Part shown: piece after piece, positions 8,283 to 16,724 of the stretch
Layout: every line of letters begins with the position of its first letter
How positions within the stretch are numbered: position 1 is the stretch's first letter
Assembly: GCA_046328715.1 (NCBI GenBank)
Contig: JAXLWB010000016.1
Coordinates: 1-64,000, forward strand
Source: JAXLWB01 sp046328715
GTDB taxonomy: Bacteria; Chloroflexota; Anaerolineae; Caldilineales; Caldilineaceae
DNA: 64,000 bases
Reading direction: 5' to 3'
The notes under the pieces: model-generated
Database searches by the model: none
Told to the model about the DNA's origin: nothing
Seen by the model: the letters and a program-made list of their open reading frames with translations, nothing else
Position numbers and translations under genes: made by a program

Positions 8283-9161
8283 ATGGGCGTATCACTTTTA
8301 CGACCCTGGTGTCGTTTCGCAACGTTGTTTGTTCTAACCGCACTGCTCTGGCTGGCCTCTTTGTACTGGAGCGCACCAGTCAAGGCAGAACCGCTGATGC
8401 CATCAGGCGCCCTTGCTTGCGCCAAATGTCACGAAGAAGAAACCCGTGCCTGGCAAGTCTCGCCTCACGCGACAGCCGAAAAGCCTGCGACCTGCACCGA
8501 TTGTCACGGTCAATATGTAGAAGACCATCCGAAAACCGGTGTGATGACTCTGGCCATCAGTTCCGCTGTCTGTACCAATTGCCACCAAGAAACGTTTGAG
8601 CAGTGGCAAGGCTCCACGCATGCCAAAGCCAACGTCGAATGCACCAGTTGTCACGTCTCGCATTCGCAGACGTTGCGGCTGACCGACGAGACGCTCTGCA
8701 TTTCCTGCCATAAACAACCAACCGGCGATCAGTTTCACGTGACGCATTGGGCTGGTCAAGTCACTTGCACCGGTTGTCATTTGACGCCAGCAGTCCATGA
8801 GGCGGTAGCCAGCAGTGACCCAGCCGAGGCATTGACCGTGAGCTTGAATGCGAATATGACGACGCCAAGTCACGATTTTGTCTTGGTCTCCGCCCAAAAG
8901 TGTCTGGATTGTCACCGCGAGGATGTGCAGAACGTAGCCCTGCGCGCCGATGATACAGCCAAGGTGCGGACACAATTGCTCGACAAAACGCAATGGGCAG
9001 CGACCTTGTCCACTCAATTGAAAGCGAGTGAATCGCAAGTGCATACCCTGGGCATTATGACACCGGTCGCACTGGGATTGGGAATCAGCTTCGGCGGTTT
9101 TGTAGGAATTCTATTTATGCTCCTACTGGGCCGTTCGGAGGCGAAGAAGGAGGATTTATGA
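8283..9161 (+). CDS. Heptaheme c-type cytochrome, membrane anchored
   Basis: The protein carries seven CxxCH haem-attachment motifs, at residues 46, 71, 97, 120, 139, 162 and 207. It begins with a Sec signal peptide (hydrophobic about 12-30, ending APVKAEP) and ends with a transmembrane anchor (about 255-282) and a charged tail. It is therefore exported and anchored on the outer face of the cytoplasmic membrane. The ATG is preceded by AGGAG. It overlaps the ferredoxin gene by 4 bp (ATGA), and that gene overlaps the NrfD-type gene, so the three are translationally coupled. It likely transfers electrons between the FeS/NrfD module and a periplasmic partner. No catalytic molybdopterin or NrfA-type subunit is encoded nearby. 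Confidence 0.9.
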   Translation: MGVSLLRPWCRFATLFVLTALLWLASLYWSAPVKAEPLMPSGALACAKCHEEETRAWQVSPHATAEKPATCTDCHGQYVEDHPKTGVMTLAISSAVCTNCHQETFEQWQGSTHAKANVECTSCHVSHSQTLRLTDETLCISCHKQPTGDQFHVTHWAGQVTCTGCHLTPAVHEAVASSDPAEALTVSLNANMTTPSHDFVLVSAQKCLDCHREDVQNVALRADDTAKVRTQLLDKTQWAATLSTQLKASESQVHTLGIMTPVALGLGISFGGFVGILFMLLLGRSEAKKEDL

Positions 9162-10168
9162 GTACCATCCACCTGATTGAATCCACCCAGGACGCCACCG
9201 TTGAGCGTCATGCGAGCTGTGAGCGTTGCCCTCTTCTCTCCATGAATGCCAAACTTTCCCGGCGCAGTTTGCTCAAGTGGACGGGTGTGAGTGCAACCAG
9301 TCTCATCCTAGCCACGGCACTCGCTAGCCAAGTCCGAGCTAGCGTTGATGAACCGGCCATGGGAAACGAGACCCAAGAAGAGAAGGCCGTGGGCATGCTG
9401 ATCGATTTGACCCGCTGCACCGGTTGCCAATCCTGTGCGCTGGCCTGCCAGGTTGCCAATGACCGTCCGCAGACGACGACTCCGCCGGCTCGTTTAGAGA
9501 GTGATGCCTATTCGTTTATCGACACTCGTTCTTCAACAGCGGGGGACGATAGCGAGACTATCTACGTCAAGCGCCAATGTATGCATTGTTTGCACCCGGC
9601 CTGCGTGTCGGCCTGTACGGTAGGTGCGTTGCGCAAGAGTGAGACCGGCCCGGTGGTCTATGATGCCAGCAAATGTATCGGCTGCCGTTACTGTCAATAT
9701 GCTTGTCCCTTTGGCGTGCCGACCTATGACTGGGAAAATGCCCTGGGATTGATTCATAAATGCCAGATGTGCGCCGCCCGCCAGCAGGAAGGAGAGTTAC
9801 CGGCCTGTATCGCCGCCTGCCCCAATGGTGCCCTACGCTTTGGCAAACGCCATGAATTGTTGGCTCAGGCTCATGCGCAGATTGCCTCCAACCCCGAGCG
9901 ATACATCGATCATGTCTATGGCGAGTTTGAAGCCGGTGGCACGTCGGTGCTCTACCTCTCCGCCGTACCGTTTGCGACGCTGGGCTTTCCCGATCTAGGC
10001 AACGAACCGATTCCTCACTACGCCGAAATGGTGATGGAGCGTACGCCGTTGGTCGCCCTCGGCGTTGCGACGGTAGCGACCGTGCTCCATCGCTTAACAC
10101 GACCAGCAGCGCACACTGTTGAAGTTACGCTAGATGACAGCAAAGAAGGCGAGGGAGGTGTCGAATGA
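9158..10168 (+). CDS. Tat-exported four-cluster [4Fe-4S] electron-transfer subunit (HybA/DmsB/NrfC-like)
   Basis: Four ferredoxin-type cysteine groups are visible: CTGCQSCALAC, CMHCLHPACVSAC, CIGCRYCQYAC and CQMCA...PACIAAC. This is the arrangement of DmsB/NrfC/HybA subunits. A twin-arginine-like signal (SRRSLLKW followed by a hydrophobic stretch) begins about residue 31, after an unusual ~30-residue prefix that contains CERCP. A single C-terminal hydrophobic segment (VALGVATVATVL) may anchor the protein as in HybA. The 4-bp overlaps with both neighbours support one complex. Its role is to relay electrons between the quinone-reactive NrfD partner and the heptaheme cytochrome on the outer membrane face. 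Confidence 0.9.
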   Translation: MSTIHLIESTQDATVERHASCERCPLLSMNAKLSRRSLLKWTGVSATSLILATALASQVRASVDEPAMGNETQEEKAVGMLIDLTRCTGCQSCALACQVANDRPQTTTPPARLESDAYSFIDTRSSTAGDDSETIYVKRQCMHCLHPACVSACTVGALRKSETGPVVYDASKCIGCRYCQYACPFGVPTYDWENALGLIHKCQMCAARQQEGELPACIAACPNGALRFGKRHELLAQAHAQIASNPERYIDHVYGEFEAGGTSVLYLSAVPFATLGFPDLGNEPIPHYAEMVMERTPLVALGVATVATVLHRLTRPAAHTVEVTLDDSKEGEGGVE

Positions 10169-11322
10169 CAGCCCGTGCACTCACTCAACCAACCGATTTT
10201 CGCATTGGACCCTTCCGCCAAGAATTGGTCGTGGTTGGACTCCTGGCCTGTCTGACGGCGATGGGAGTGGTAGCCGGACTAGGTCGTTTGTTCCTTGGCC
10301 TCGCCGCCTCTACCGCTTTGAACGACACTACTCCCTGGGGCATTTGGATCGGCTTTGATTTTACGCTGATTGCCGTGGCTGGCGTCGGTTTTACCATGGC
10401 ATTTTTGGTACATGTGCTGCATCTGCACCAGCTACGAGCTGTGTTACGTTCTGCCCTCTTAGCCGGTTTGATGGGTTATGTCGCCGTCTTGCTCTTGCTG
10501 GTGCTCGATTTGGGCCGCCCCGACCGTTTTTATCACTTTATTCTGTTCTGGAATCTACATTCGCCCTTGTTTGAGATCAGTTGGTGCGTTTTGCTTTATA
10601 CCACCGTGCTGATTATTGAAGTCAGCCCGGATCTGCTGCGCTGGCTCGGTTGGCAGTGGTTGCTACCCTGGGTGACACGCCTGATGACACCCGTCACGAT
10701 TCTCGGTGTAACATTGTCCACTTTGCACCAATCGACGTTGGGGACACTCTACTTGAATATGCCCCATCGTCTCGACCCGCTCTGGTACACGCCCTACCTG
10801 CCGCTGCTCTTCTTAGTATCGGCGGTCATGGTGGGCTTTAGTCTGGGAATGTTGACCTATCAAGGGACTTGTCGCATCTTAAAGCGACGTGTCGATCCGC
10901 TGGTAATCGCCCTCTTGGGCCGGGGTATGTCGTTGGTTGCCGGATTGTATCTGGCACTCAAACTGAGCAATTTGGCATGGGAAGGGGAACTGGGCAGGTT
11001 GACAACCCTCAATCGCAGCAGCCTGCTGTTAGGCAGCGAGTTATTGTTGGGTGTCGTGTTACCGTTACTGATCTGGTGGTTGCCGGGATGGCGCTATCAC
11101 AAGCTGGTTCAGTGGGTTACGCCGTTGCTGATCCTTTTTGGTGTAAGCTTCAATCGGTTCAATGCCACCATGTTTGCTCAACAGATGGCAACGGCGTCCG
11201 TTTATTCACCCCATATTCTCGAATGGGTATCGACCATCGGTATCCTGGCCGCCGCCGGCTTAGGCTGGTATCTGGGTGTGCGCTATCTGGTGGGAGGGAG
11301 CAGGCGAGGTGCTCATCCGTGA
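10165..11322 (+). CDS. NrfD/HybB-type polytopic membrane subunit
   Basis: The 385-residue protein has about ten hydrophobic segments and the N-terminal pattern of the NrfD/PsrC/HybB family (PWGIWIGFDF, then long helices). Such proteins bind menaquinone and exchange electrons with a partner FeS subunit, some also moving protons. The start codon overlaps the stop of the ferredoxin gene. Its end runs into a C-rich/G-rich inverted repeat. HybB-type (quinol oxidation or quinone reduction) is the closest reading. The direction of electron flow cannot be decided from sequence. Confidence 0.88.
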   Translation: MTARALTQPTDFRIGPFRQELVVVGLLACLTAMGVVAGLGRLFLGLAASTALNDTTPWGIWIGFDFTLIAVAGVGFTMAFLVHVLHLHQLRAVLRSALLAGLMGYVAVLLLLVLDLGRPDRFYHFILFWNLHSPLFEISWCVLLYTTVLIIEVSPDLLRWLGWQWLLPWVTRLMTPVTILGVTLSTLHQSTLGTLYLNMPHRLDPLWYTPYLPLLFLVSAVMVGFSLGMLTYQGTCRILKRRVDPLVIALLGRGMSLVAGLYLALKLSNLAWEGELGRLTTLNRSSLLLGSELLLGVVLPLLIWWLPGWRYHKLVQWVTPLLILFGVSFNRFNATMFAQQMATASVYSPHILEWVSTIGILAAAGLGWYLGVRYLVGGSRRGAHP

Positions 11323-11327
11323 AAAGC

Positions 11328-11520
11328 AGCCCCTCCCCAGCCCTCCCTTGGGAGGGAGCCGTGGTAGGAGACGTAACGGCACCTTTGCATTGGATAAGTC
11401 GTGATGTCACCAACCATGGTTCTCCACATTCATGGCGCACCAACAACGGCTCTTTCCTATTCAATGAGTCGTGACAGCACAAACAACGGTTCCTCCCCTT
11501 TGGGGAGGCTAGGAGGGGCC
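11328..11520. repeat. Long inverted repeat, CCCCTCCCCAGCCCTCCC type
   Basis: Left arm CCCCTCCCCAGCCCTCCC followed by GGGAGGGAGCCGT; right arm ACGGTTCCTCCCC followed by GGGGAGGCTAGGAGGGG. The inner sequence contains a local direct repeat (ATAAGTCGTGA / TGAGTCGTGA). It lies between the NrfD-type gene and the next gene of the operon. The element at 35380-35510 has closely similar arms. Confidence 0.75.
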
Positions 11521-11537
11521 TTACAAGGGAAGGTGTT

Positions 11538-11921
11538 ATGGAACAACTACAAGGGGCGCTGATTATTTTAGCGATGTTTCTGTTACGGTTAGGGATTCCA
11601 ATCGCAGTCATGGCAGCCATCAGCTACTGGCTGCGGCGAGTCGATGAGCGTTGGGCAGCAGAAGCGCGTGCCTATCAACAAGCCAGCCTCTGGGACGAAC
11701 AGATCACAGCTACACCGACCAAGCCCCGACTATCTGCCAATCCACCTTGTTGGGTACTGCGCGGCTGTACGCCAGAAGCGCAGGCCCATTGTGCTGCGGC
11801 CCAACAACCGTGTTTACCCTGCTGGCTCGCCCGCCTTCGCCGCGACCACTACCTACCAGCCAGTTGTGTTCAGTGTCAATTGTTTGCCCTCCCGCAGCCT
11901 GGGGCGATGGCGGGAGATTGA
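11538..11921 (+). CDS. Cys-rich membrane protein of the redox operon
   Basis: A 127-residue protein with one N-terminal membrane segment (ALIILAMFLLRLGIPIAVMAAISYWL) and a soluble tail with seven cysteines (CWVLRGC, C, CLPCWL, CVQC). The CxxC and CX4C pairs could bind a metal or a cluster, but they match no motif I recognise. GGAAGG precedes the ATG. It follows the cytochrome/FeS/NrfD genes on the same strand, separated by a repeat. An assembly or accessory role is inferred from position only. Confidence 0.6.
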   Translation: MEQLQGALIILAMFLLRLGIPIAVMAAISYWLRRVDERWAAEARAYQQASLWDEQITATPTKPRLSANPPCWVLRGCTPEAQAHCAAAQQPCLPCWLARLRRDHYLPASCVQCQLFALPQPGAMAGD

Positions 11922-12033
11922 GAGATTATGAGATTACCCACTGACCAGATGAAGAGATGAAGCGATGACTGGAAGACAAGATGAAGTGTAAGATCATCTT
12001 GTCTTCATTGTCTTCTTGTCTTCTTCTCACTTC
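11914..12033. repeat. Word-repeat inverted repeat between convergent genes
   Basis: The left half contains GAGATTGAGAGATTATGAGATT, AGATGAAGAGATGAAGCGATG and GGAAGACAAGATGAAG words. The right half is CATCTTGTCTTCATTGTCTTCTTGTCTTC. It covers the stop of the Cys-rich protein and the stop of the response regulator on the other strand. Confidence 0.8.
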
Positions 12034-12689
12034 CCTACCTTAATCATCCCCTTAGCGATAGCATACTTCACCAACTCGGTCCGATTGTGCAGATTCAGCT
12101 TGGTCATGATGTTTTCGCGGTGTCGTTCCACGGTCTTCGGGCTGATGACCAACGCCTCAGCGATCTCATGATTAGTCCGCCCTTCAGCGATACAGATGAG
12201 CACTTCATGTTCGCGGGCGGTCAATGTGTCCGCAGGGTGTGCCTCCCAGACTGTCCCATCACTAGGTCGCTCTAAGACATCCTTGACGAGAAAGCGGGCC
12301 AAACTCGCATACAAAAAGACATTGCCCTGATGCACCACGCGAATGGCCGACACAAGATCATCCGGCGCGGCCCGTTTAGGAATATATCCAGCAGCCCCAG
12401 CATTGAGCATTTCGAAGAAGTATTGTTCATCCTCGTGCATGGTGAGCGCCAATACTGCCGTCTCTGGACTCATTTCACGAATACGGCGGGTGGCTTCGAT
12501 GCCATTCATCCCTGGCATGGCGACATCCATAATCACCACATCGGGCCGCAAGGTCGCTACTGCAGTGATGGCTTCACTGCCACTGCTGGCCTCGCCCACG
12601 ATTTCCATATCCGGTTCGGCTTGGAAGAGCATACGCAGCCCAGCCCGCACAATTTGGTGATCATCGACTAACACTAAACGAATCTTCAT
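12027..12689 (-). CDS. NarL/FixJ-type response regulator
   Basis: A 220-residue response regulator. The receiver domain has the acidic pair D9-D10, phospho-acceptor D55 in VVIMDVAMPG and a conserved Lys in GYIPKRAAP. The LuxR-type helix-turn-helix follows (LTAREHEVLICIAEGRTNHEIA, then VISPKTVERHRENIMTKL). ATG at 12689 is chosen because GGGGAG precedes it; a GTG 12 bp upstream is possible. It should be phosphorylated by the kinase encoded upstream on the same strand and bind DNA as a dimer. Convergent to the redox operon, it is a candidate regulator of it, though no target site was identified. The gap to the kinase gene holds two nested inverted repeats. Confidence 0.93.
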   Translation of the reverse strand: MKIRLVLVDDHQIVRAGLRMLFQAEPDMEIVGEASSGSEAITAVATLRPDVVIMDVAMPGMNGIEATRRIREMSPETAVLALTMHEDEQYFFEMLNAGAAGYIPKRAAPDDLVSAIRVVHQGNVFLYASLARFLVKDVLERPSDGTVWEAHPADTLTAREHEVLICIAEGRTNHEIAEALVISPKTVERHRENIMTKLNLHNRTELVKYAIAKGMIKVGK

Positions 12690-12713
12690 AACGCTCCCCA
12701 CACTGTAGAGGAT

Positions 12714-12963
12714 AAGGAGATTAAGAGGTGAGGAGATTGGGAGGCTCGGCTAGCGACACGACTTAAATCAAGTCTTTCGTCACAAGATAGACTGTCATTC
12801 TGAGCGAGGGCTGTTTCGAGCGAAGAATCTTGCGGGCAGACCAAGCAGGATTCTTCGTCGCAAACAGCCGCTCCTCAGAATGACATATCCACCTCATGAC
12901 GAATGATTTAATTTCCAGTGTACTCAACTCTCAATTTTCTAATCTCTCAATCCCACTCAATTC
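12714..12963. repeat. Word-repeat inverted repeat enclosing a second palindrome
   Basis: The outer arms are AGGAGATTAAGAGGTGAGGAG with GATTGGGAGG, and CAACTCTCAATTTTCTAATC with TCTCAATCCC. They flank the TGTCATTCTGAG palindrome (12793-12885). The right arm covers the stop of the histidine kinase gene. Confidence 0.7.
12793..12885. repeat. TGTCATTCTGAG-type interspersed palindrome
   Basis: TGTCATTCTGAGCGAGGGCTG with TTTCGAGCGAAGAATC pairs with GATTCTTCGTCGCAAACAGC and CGCTCCTCAGAATGACA, a 93-bp imperfect palindrome. Similar TGTCATTCTGAGCGAAG elements are widespread in bacterial intergenic DNA, by recollection. It separates a kinase gene from its response regulator. Confidence 0.8.
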
Positions 12964-15125
12964 CTTATACCTGTTCTCGCATCCTCATTTACTGCTGTCT
13001 CCCCAATGAGCAAGGGAATTTCAACATGGATCGTCGTTCCCCTTCCTGGCGCACTTTGAATCTCACAGTGCCCACCCAGCAGCAGTGCCCGTTCGCGCAT
13101 GCCTAGCAAGCCCCAGCCAGCCTGACGCTCATTGTGCTTAGGCAGGATGGAAGGTTCGAAACCGCGGCCATTATCCTGCACGGTGATACAGACGCGCTCC
13201 GGGTGTGTATCCAGGGTGAGCGTGGCTTGGGTCGCTTGGGCGTGTTTGGCAATATTGGTGAGCGCTTCCTGGATAATGCGAAAGATCACTGTCTCATAGT
13301 CAGACGGCAACCGAACTTGCTCACCCTTGACGGTAAAGGTGACGGTGATGTTACGTCTGCGCTGATATTCTTGGGCATACCAACGCAAGGCTGCGACTAA
13401 ACCCAGATCATCCAGTTGCGAAGGACGCAGGTCAGCAATAATTTGACGTAGTTCGCCCAGCGCGTTGGTGGCAAAATTCATGATCTCACGAACCTGTTGG
13501 GCAGAGACGGGGTTGCCTGCGCCGACAAGCCCTTCCACCCCGCGCAAGCCTAAGGCAATAGCGGTCAAGGACTGACCGGTAGCATCGTGTAGTTCACGGG
13601 CAATCCGTTGACGTTCCGCCTCCTGTGCGCCGACTGCTTGATAGAGCAACGCGCTCACCATTTTTTCGCGCGCACGTGCCTGTTGGGACAAGCGTGCATT
13701 TTCAATCGAAAGGCCCAACTGCTGCACCATGCCTGTGATCAAACGCAGTTCCTCAGGGGTTAGGCGCAGCGATGTCGCCTTAGTACGCGCCAGTGCCAGG
13801 CTCCCAATCACCTGTTGCTGGGCATACAACGGCAACGCAATGTAGAGGGTTGGACTGGTATATTGGGCGCAGGCTTGTTGCAAAAGATTGACCTCCAGTG
13901 AGATCTCCAATACCTGGCTGTCGGCATGATAACAAAGCGCTTTAGCTTCCGCAATGCTACGCCGCCCCAACTGGATAGTGAGACTATAGCGTGAGACGCC
14001 ATCATCGGGGTGATCGACATCAATAAAGCCTGTTTGAGTCGCAACTGGAACTTTTCCCGTTTCTCGATCCACCAACAAAATCAAGCCAGCATCGGTAAAA
14101 TGCAGGTTAGCAACGATCTTCGTCAACACCGCCTTCAGACGCTCTGGTAGCGGTTGCGCGGTTACTAACAGATTGGAAAGTTCCAAGAGCAGGGAAAGTT
14201 CATGGGCCGTCAAGCGTAGTTCATCGTTGAGCCGTGAGATTTCGGCTACACTCCGCCGTTCTGCTTCAAGCGCCTCTTTTTGGGCCGTCAAGCGTATGCG
14301 ATTGGCCTCGGCTAGACGTTGCTGATTTTCCACTTCAAAAATGTTCAGCGCTCTGATCAGATAAATTGTAATGACGCCAGCCATCCCAGCCCGAAAAAGC
14401 TGAATCGGAATCCCAAACCAGTCCAAAAAGAGGGCATTGTTGAGAAAAGTCGAAGGAGGCAGCACTGTCTGGCGGACAAAAACCTGACCAACCACCCCAT
14501 AGAGCAAAAAGGCGCTGGCGCACCAGACCAGATCGCGACTGAATTGAGGAAAATTGTGCTCACGAAAGCTACGCTGCTGTGCCATCAGTGCCCATGCACT
14601 GAGAAGTGCGCCAGGGATACACAACAGATAGCGCGCCAGCACATCGAGCAGTCCCAAGAACTCCAACAGCGCTGGCCGCCACACCAGCCAGACAACCAGC
14701 GCTGCAAGCAGCCAAAGACTTGTTACGCTCCCGAGCAGCAGATATCGACGCCATCTACGCCCTCTGACGAGTGAGGCTACGCCAAACCACAACAGTGCCA
14801 GAAATGAACTGAACAGGAGCGCCAAGCGCGCCTCTTCCGCTAGCAGACCCGCTGAACGACTGCTGCGCAACATAGCGATCTGTTGGAACATCTCGTACCA
14901 TTCATGAGCACCATGCAAAAGCGCAAAGGCAGTCAAGGGGCCGAGCGCGACAGCGAGGCGAAAACTTGTGCTGCGTTGCCGAACCAAAAGCAACGCTAGC
15001 CCCATAGTAAAAAAAGCTAACCCGTAGAGAAAGTAGACAAAAATGAGGTTACGTACCAGGAAGGAGGAAATCGGATTCATACCGCTACCACGATCATAAA
15101 ACATGTGCGCACCGTCAGCGCACAT
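12957..15125 (-). CDS. Membrane-bound NarX/LiaS-type sensor histidine kinase with GAF domain
   Basis: A 722-residue kinase. The first ~260 residues hold about seven hydrophobic helices. A coiled linker (265-320), a GAF-like domain (about 325-480), a HisKA_3 dimerisation domain with phospho-His at 513 (RIARELHDATGQSL) and a HATPase_c domain follow. The last has N-box EALTNIAKHA near 620 and DNGRGF near 651. It pairs with the response regulator encoded next on the same strand. The N-terminal sensor resembles 7TM-type membrane sensors, and the ligand is unknown. A start at 15080 (MNPISSFL) is possible, as the upstream codons have no good ribosome site. The kinase gene is divergent from the DUF58 gene across a palindrome. 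Confidence 0.92.
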   Translation of the reverse strand: MCADGAHMFYDRGSGMNPISSFLVRNLIFVYFLYGLAFFTMGLALLLVRQRSTSFRLAVALGPLTAFALLHGAHEWYEMFQQIAMLRSSRSAGLLAEEARLALLFSSFLALLWFGVASLVRGRRWRRYLLLGSVTSLWLLAALVVWLVWRPALLEFLGLLDVLARYLLCIPGALLSAWALMAQQRSFREHNFPQFSRDLVWCASAFLLYGVVGQVFVRQTVLPPSTFLNNALFLDWFGIPIQLFRAGMAGVITIYLIRALNIFEVENQQRLAEANRIRLTAQKEALEAERRSVAEISRLNDELRLTAHELSLLLELSNLLVTAQPLPERLKAVLTKIVANLHFTDAGLILLVDRETGKVPVATQTGFIDVDHPDDGVSRYSLTIQLGRRSIAEAKALCYHADSQVLEISLEVNLLQQACAQYTSPTLYIALPLYAQQQVIGSLALARTKATSLRLTPEELRLITGMVQQLGLSIENARLSQQARAREKMVSALLYQAVGAQEAERQRIARELHDATGQSLTAIALGLRGVEGLVGAGNPVSAQQVREIMNFATNALGELRQIIADLRPSQLDDLGLVAALRWYAQEYQRRRNITVTFTVKGEQVRLPSDYETVIFRIIQEALTNIAKHAQATQATLTLDTHPERVCITVQDNGRGFEPSILPKHNERQAGWGLLGMRERALLLGGHCEIQSAPGRGTTIHVEIPLLIGETAVNEDARTGIRN

Positions 15126-15222
15126 GGTAAGTGGCTGGGCCAGATAGACACTCTTATGGTCCGGTCATCATGCTATGACACTATTATAGTGCTAGTAAGC
15201 TCCCCTGGTCAAGAGACCCAAC

Positions 15223-15278
15223 AGAACCCCGCACGTCAGTAAGGGGAAGTTGCGGCCCTTACTGACGTGCGGGGCTCT
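15223..15278. repeat. Palindrome of GCACGTCAGTAAGGGG type
   Basis: AGAACCCCGCACGTCAGTAAGGG and CCCTTACTGACGTGCGGGGCTCT form an almost perfect 22-23 bp inverted repeat with a 10-base loop. It lies in the divergent promoter gap between the kinase and DUF58 genes. The same arms recur near 16744-16948. Confidence 0.9.
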
Positions 15279-15353
15279 GACGCTTCGTGCCGTGAGTACT
15301 GCTAACAGAACTGCTAGCTTGCCAACCGCTTCGTTCTACCGCAAAATACCCTC

Positions 15354-16724
15354 ATGCAACTCACCCGCCGCTCGTTGATTCTCTTGCTTGGCACCGTCAT
15401 TCCGATCATACTGACCGCCTGGACGCCGTTGGCCGGTTGGTTGACCTTCTTCTGGCTAGTTCTAGTGCTGGCGCTCCTGGTTGCCGATTGGCGCTTATCG
15501 CCCAAGCCCGGCGACTGGGAGTTGAAGCGCCATCACGATGAGCGCCTTTCCCTGGCCATCGAGAATCCGATCTCAGTCGAAATTCGTTTGCGCCGTGGCC
15601 TGCGCGCCCTGCCGATCTGGCTGCGTGATGAGCCGCCGATTGGCTTTGGGCTGGTGGAGAGCCAAGAAGACAGAGAGACAGGAAGACAAGAAGATAAAGG
15701 AACATCCGTCGCAATTCGCATTCTGTTGGGAAGCGTTTCACCCGGCTCCACAACAACGCTCACCTACACGGTACGTCCGCCGCGGCGAGGGGATTACAAG
15801 TTTGAGGATCTGCACTTGCGTTGGGGAACTGCGTTAGGTCTGTTGCGGTGCCAGCATACCTTTGCTGCTGCCGAGCCGGTTAAAGTTTATCCCAACTTGG
15901 TTGATGTGCGGCGCTACGATCTGCTGCTGCGCAAGAATCGCCTCTGGGAGTTGGGGGTACGCAACACACGCTTGATTGGTTCGGGCACGGACTTTGAGCG
16001 GCTACGCGACTACCTGCCCGACGATGATTATCGGCGCATCAACTGGAAGGCGACGGCGCGCCGCGGTAAGCCGATCAGTGCCGAGTTTCAGACCGAACGC
16101 AGCCAGAATATCATCGCCTTGCTCGACACGGGACGCATGATGCGCAGCCCTGTGGGCGATGTCGAAAAGCTCGACTACGCCGTGAACGCTGTGTTGTTGC
16201 TGGCCTTTGTGGCAGCACAAAAGGGCGACAAAGTCGGCTTACTCACCTTTGCCGATACGGCACAGACCTGGATTGCGCCGCGCAGTGGCAAGGTGCAATT
16301 TCAGCGCATGTTGGAACAACTTTACGCCGTCAATGGGCAGCAGGTAGAGCCAGATTACAACCGAGCCTTTGCCTGGTTCAACACGCAGGAAACACGGCGC
16401 AGCCTGGTGCTGGTCTTCACCGACCTCACCGGTAGTGTCAGTGGCGAGGCATTGGTGGCACAGATGACCCGGCTGCGCCAACGTCACCTGCCGCTTTTGG
16501 TGACCGTGGCCGATCCGACTGTACAGAAACTGGCTCGCCAACCGATCACGGAGGCATCCACCCTCTACCAACGCACCGTAGCCGAGCAGTTACTCGATGA
16601 ACGACGGACGACCCTCGAACGCTTACGCCACCACGGCGTTCTCACCCTCGATGTACCCGCCGACGAATTGAGCATCGGCGTCATCAACCGCTACCTTGAA
16701 ATCAAAGCGCAGGGGATGATTTAG
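15354..16724 (+). CDS. DUF58 protein with in-frame repeat-derived insertion
   Basis: A 456-residue protein with two N-terminal membrane helices (about 7-45), a beta-rich segment and the DUF58 core (YLPDDDYRRINWKATARRGKP). A vWA-like domain with an IIALLDTGRMM strand and LVFTDLTG follows. DUF58 proteins usually act beside MoxR ATPases in cell-envelope or enzyme maturation, but no MoxR gene adjoins it here. Between residues about 102 and 118 the reading frame passes through a purine word repeat (EDRETGRQEDKG, DNA 15661-15702) of the same type as the intergenic elements. This inserts about 15 polar residues into a loop without breaking the frame. Confidence 0.9.
   Translation: MQLTRRSLILLLGTVIPIILTAWTPLAGWLTFFWLVLVLALLVADWRLSPKPGDWELKRHHDERLSLAIENPISVEIRLRRGLRALPIWLRDEPPIGFGLVESQEDRETGRQEDKGTSVAIRILLGSVSPGSTTTLTYTVRPPRRGDYKFEDLHLRWGTALGLLRCQHTFAAAEPVKVYPNLVDVRRYDLLLRKNRLWELGVRNTRLIGSGTDFERLRDYLPDDDYRRINWKATARRGKPISAEFQTERSQNIIALLDTGRMMRSPVGDVEKLDYAVNAVLLLAFVAAQKGDKVGLLTFADTAQTWIAPRSGKVQFQRMLEQLYAVNGQQVEPDYNRAFAWFNTQETRRSLVLVFTDLTGSVSGEALVAQMTRLRQRHLPLLVTVADPTVQKLARQPITEASTLYQRTVAEQLLDERRTTLERLRHHGVLTLDVPADELSIGVINRYLEIKAQGMI
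15661..15702. repeat. Word repeat inside DUF58 coding sequence
   Basis: Words AAGAAGACAGAGAGACAG and GAAGACAAGAAGATAAAGG match the left arms of the intergenic elements at 4743 and 27911. Only the purine arm is present, and it is read in frame as EDRETGRQEDKG. Confidence 0.8.

Noticed and set aside
8403..9044. 213-codon antisense frame in the cytochrome gene
   Set aside because: The plus strand carries seven CxxCH motifs and a signal peptide; the antisense frame has no motif.
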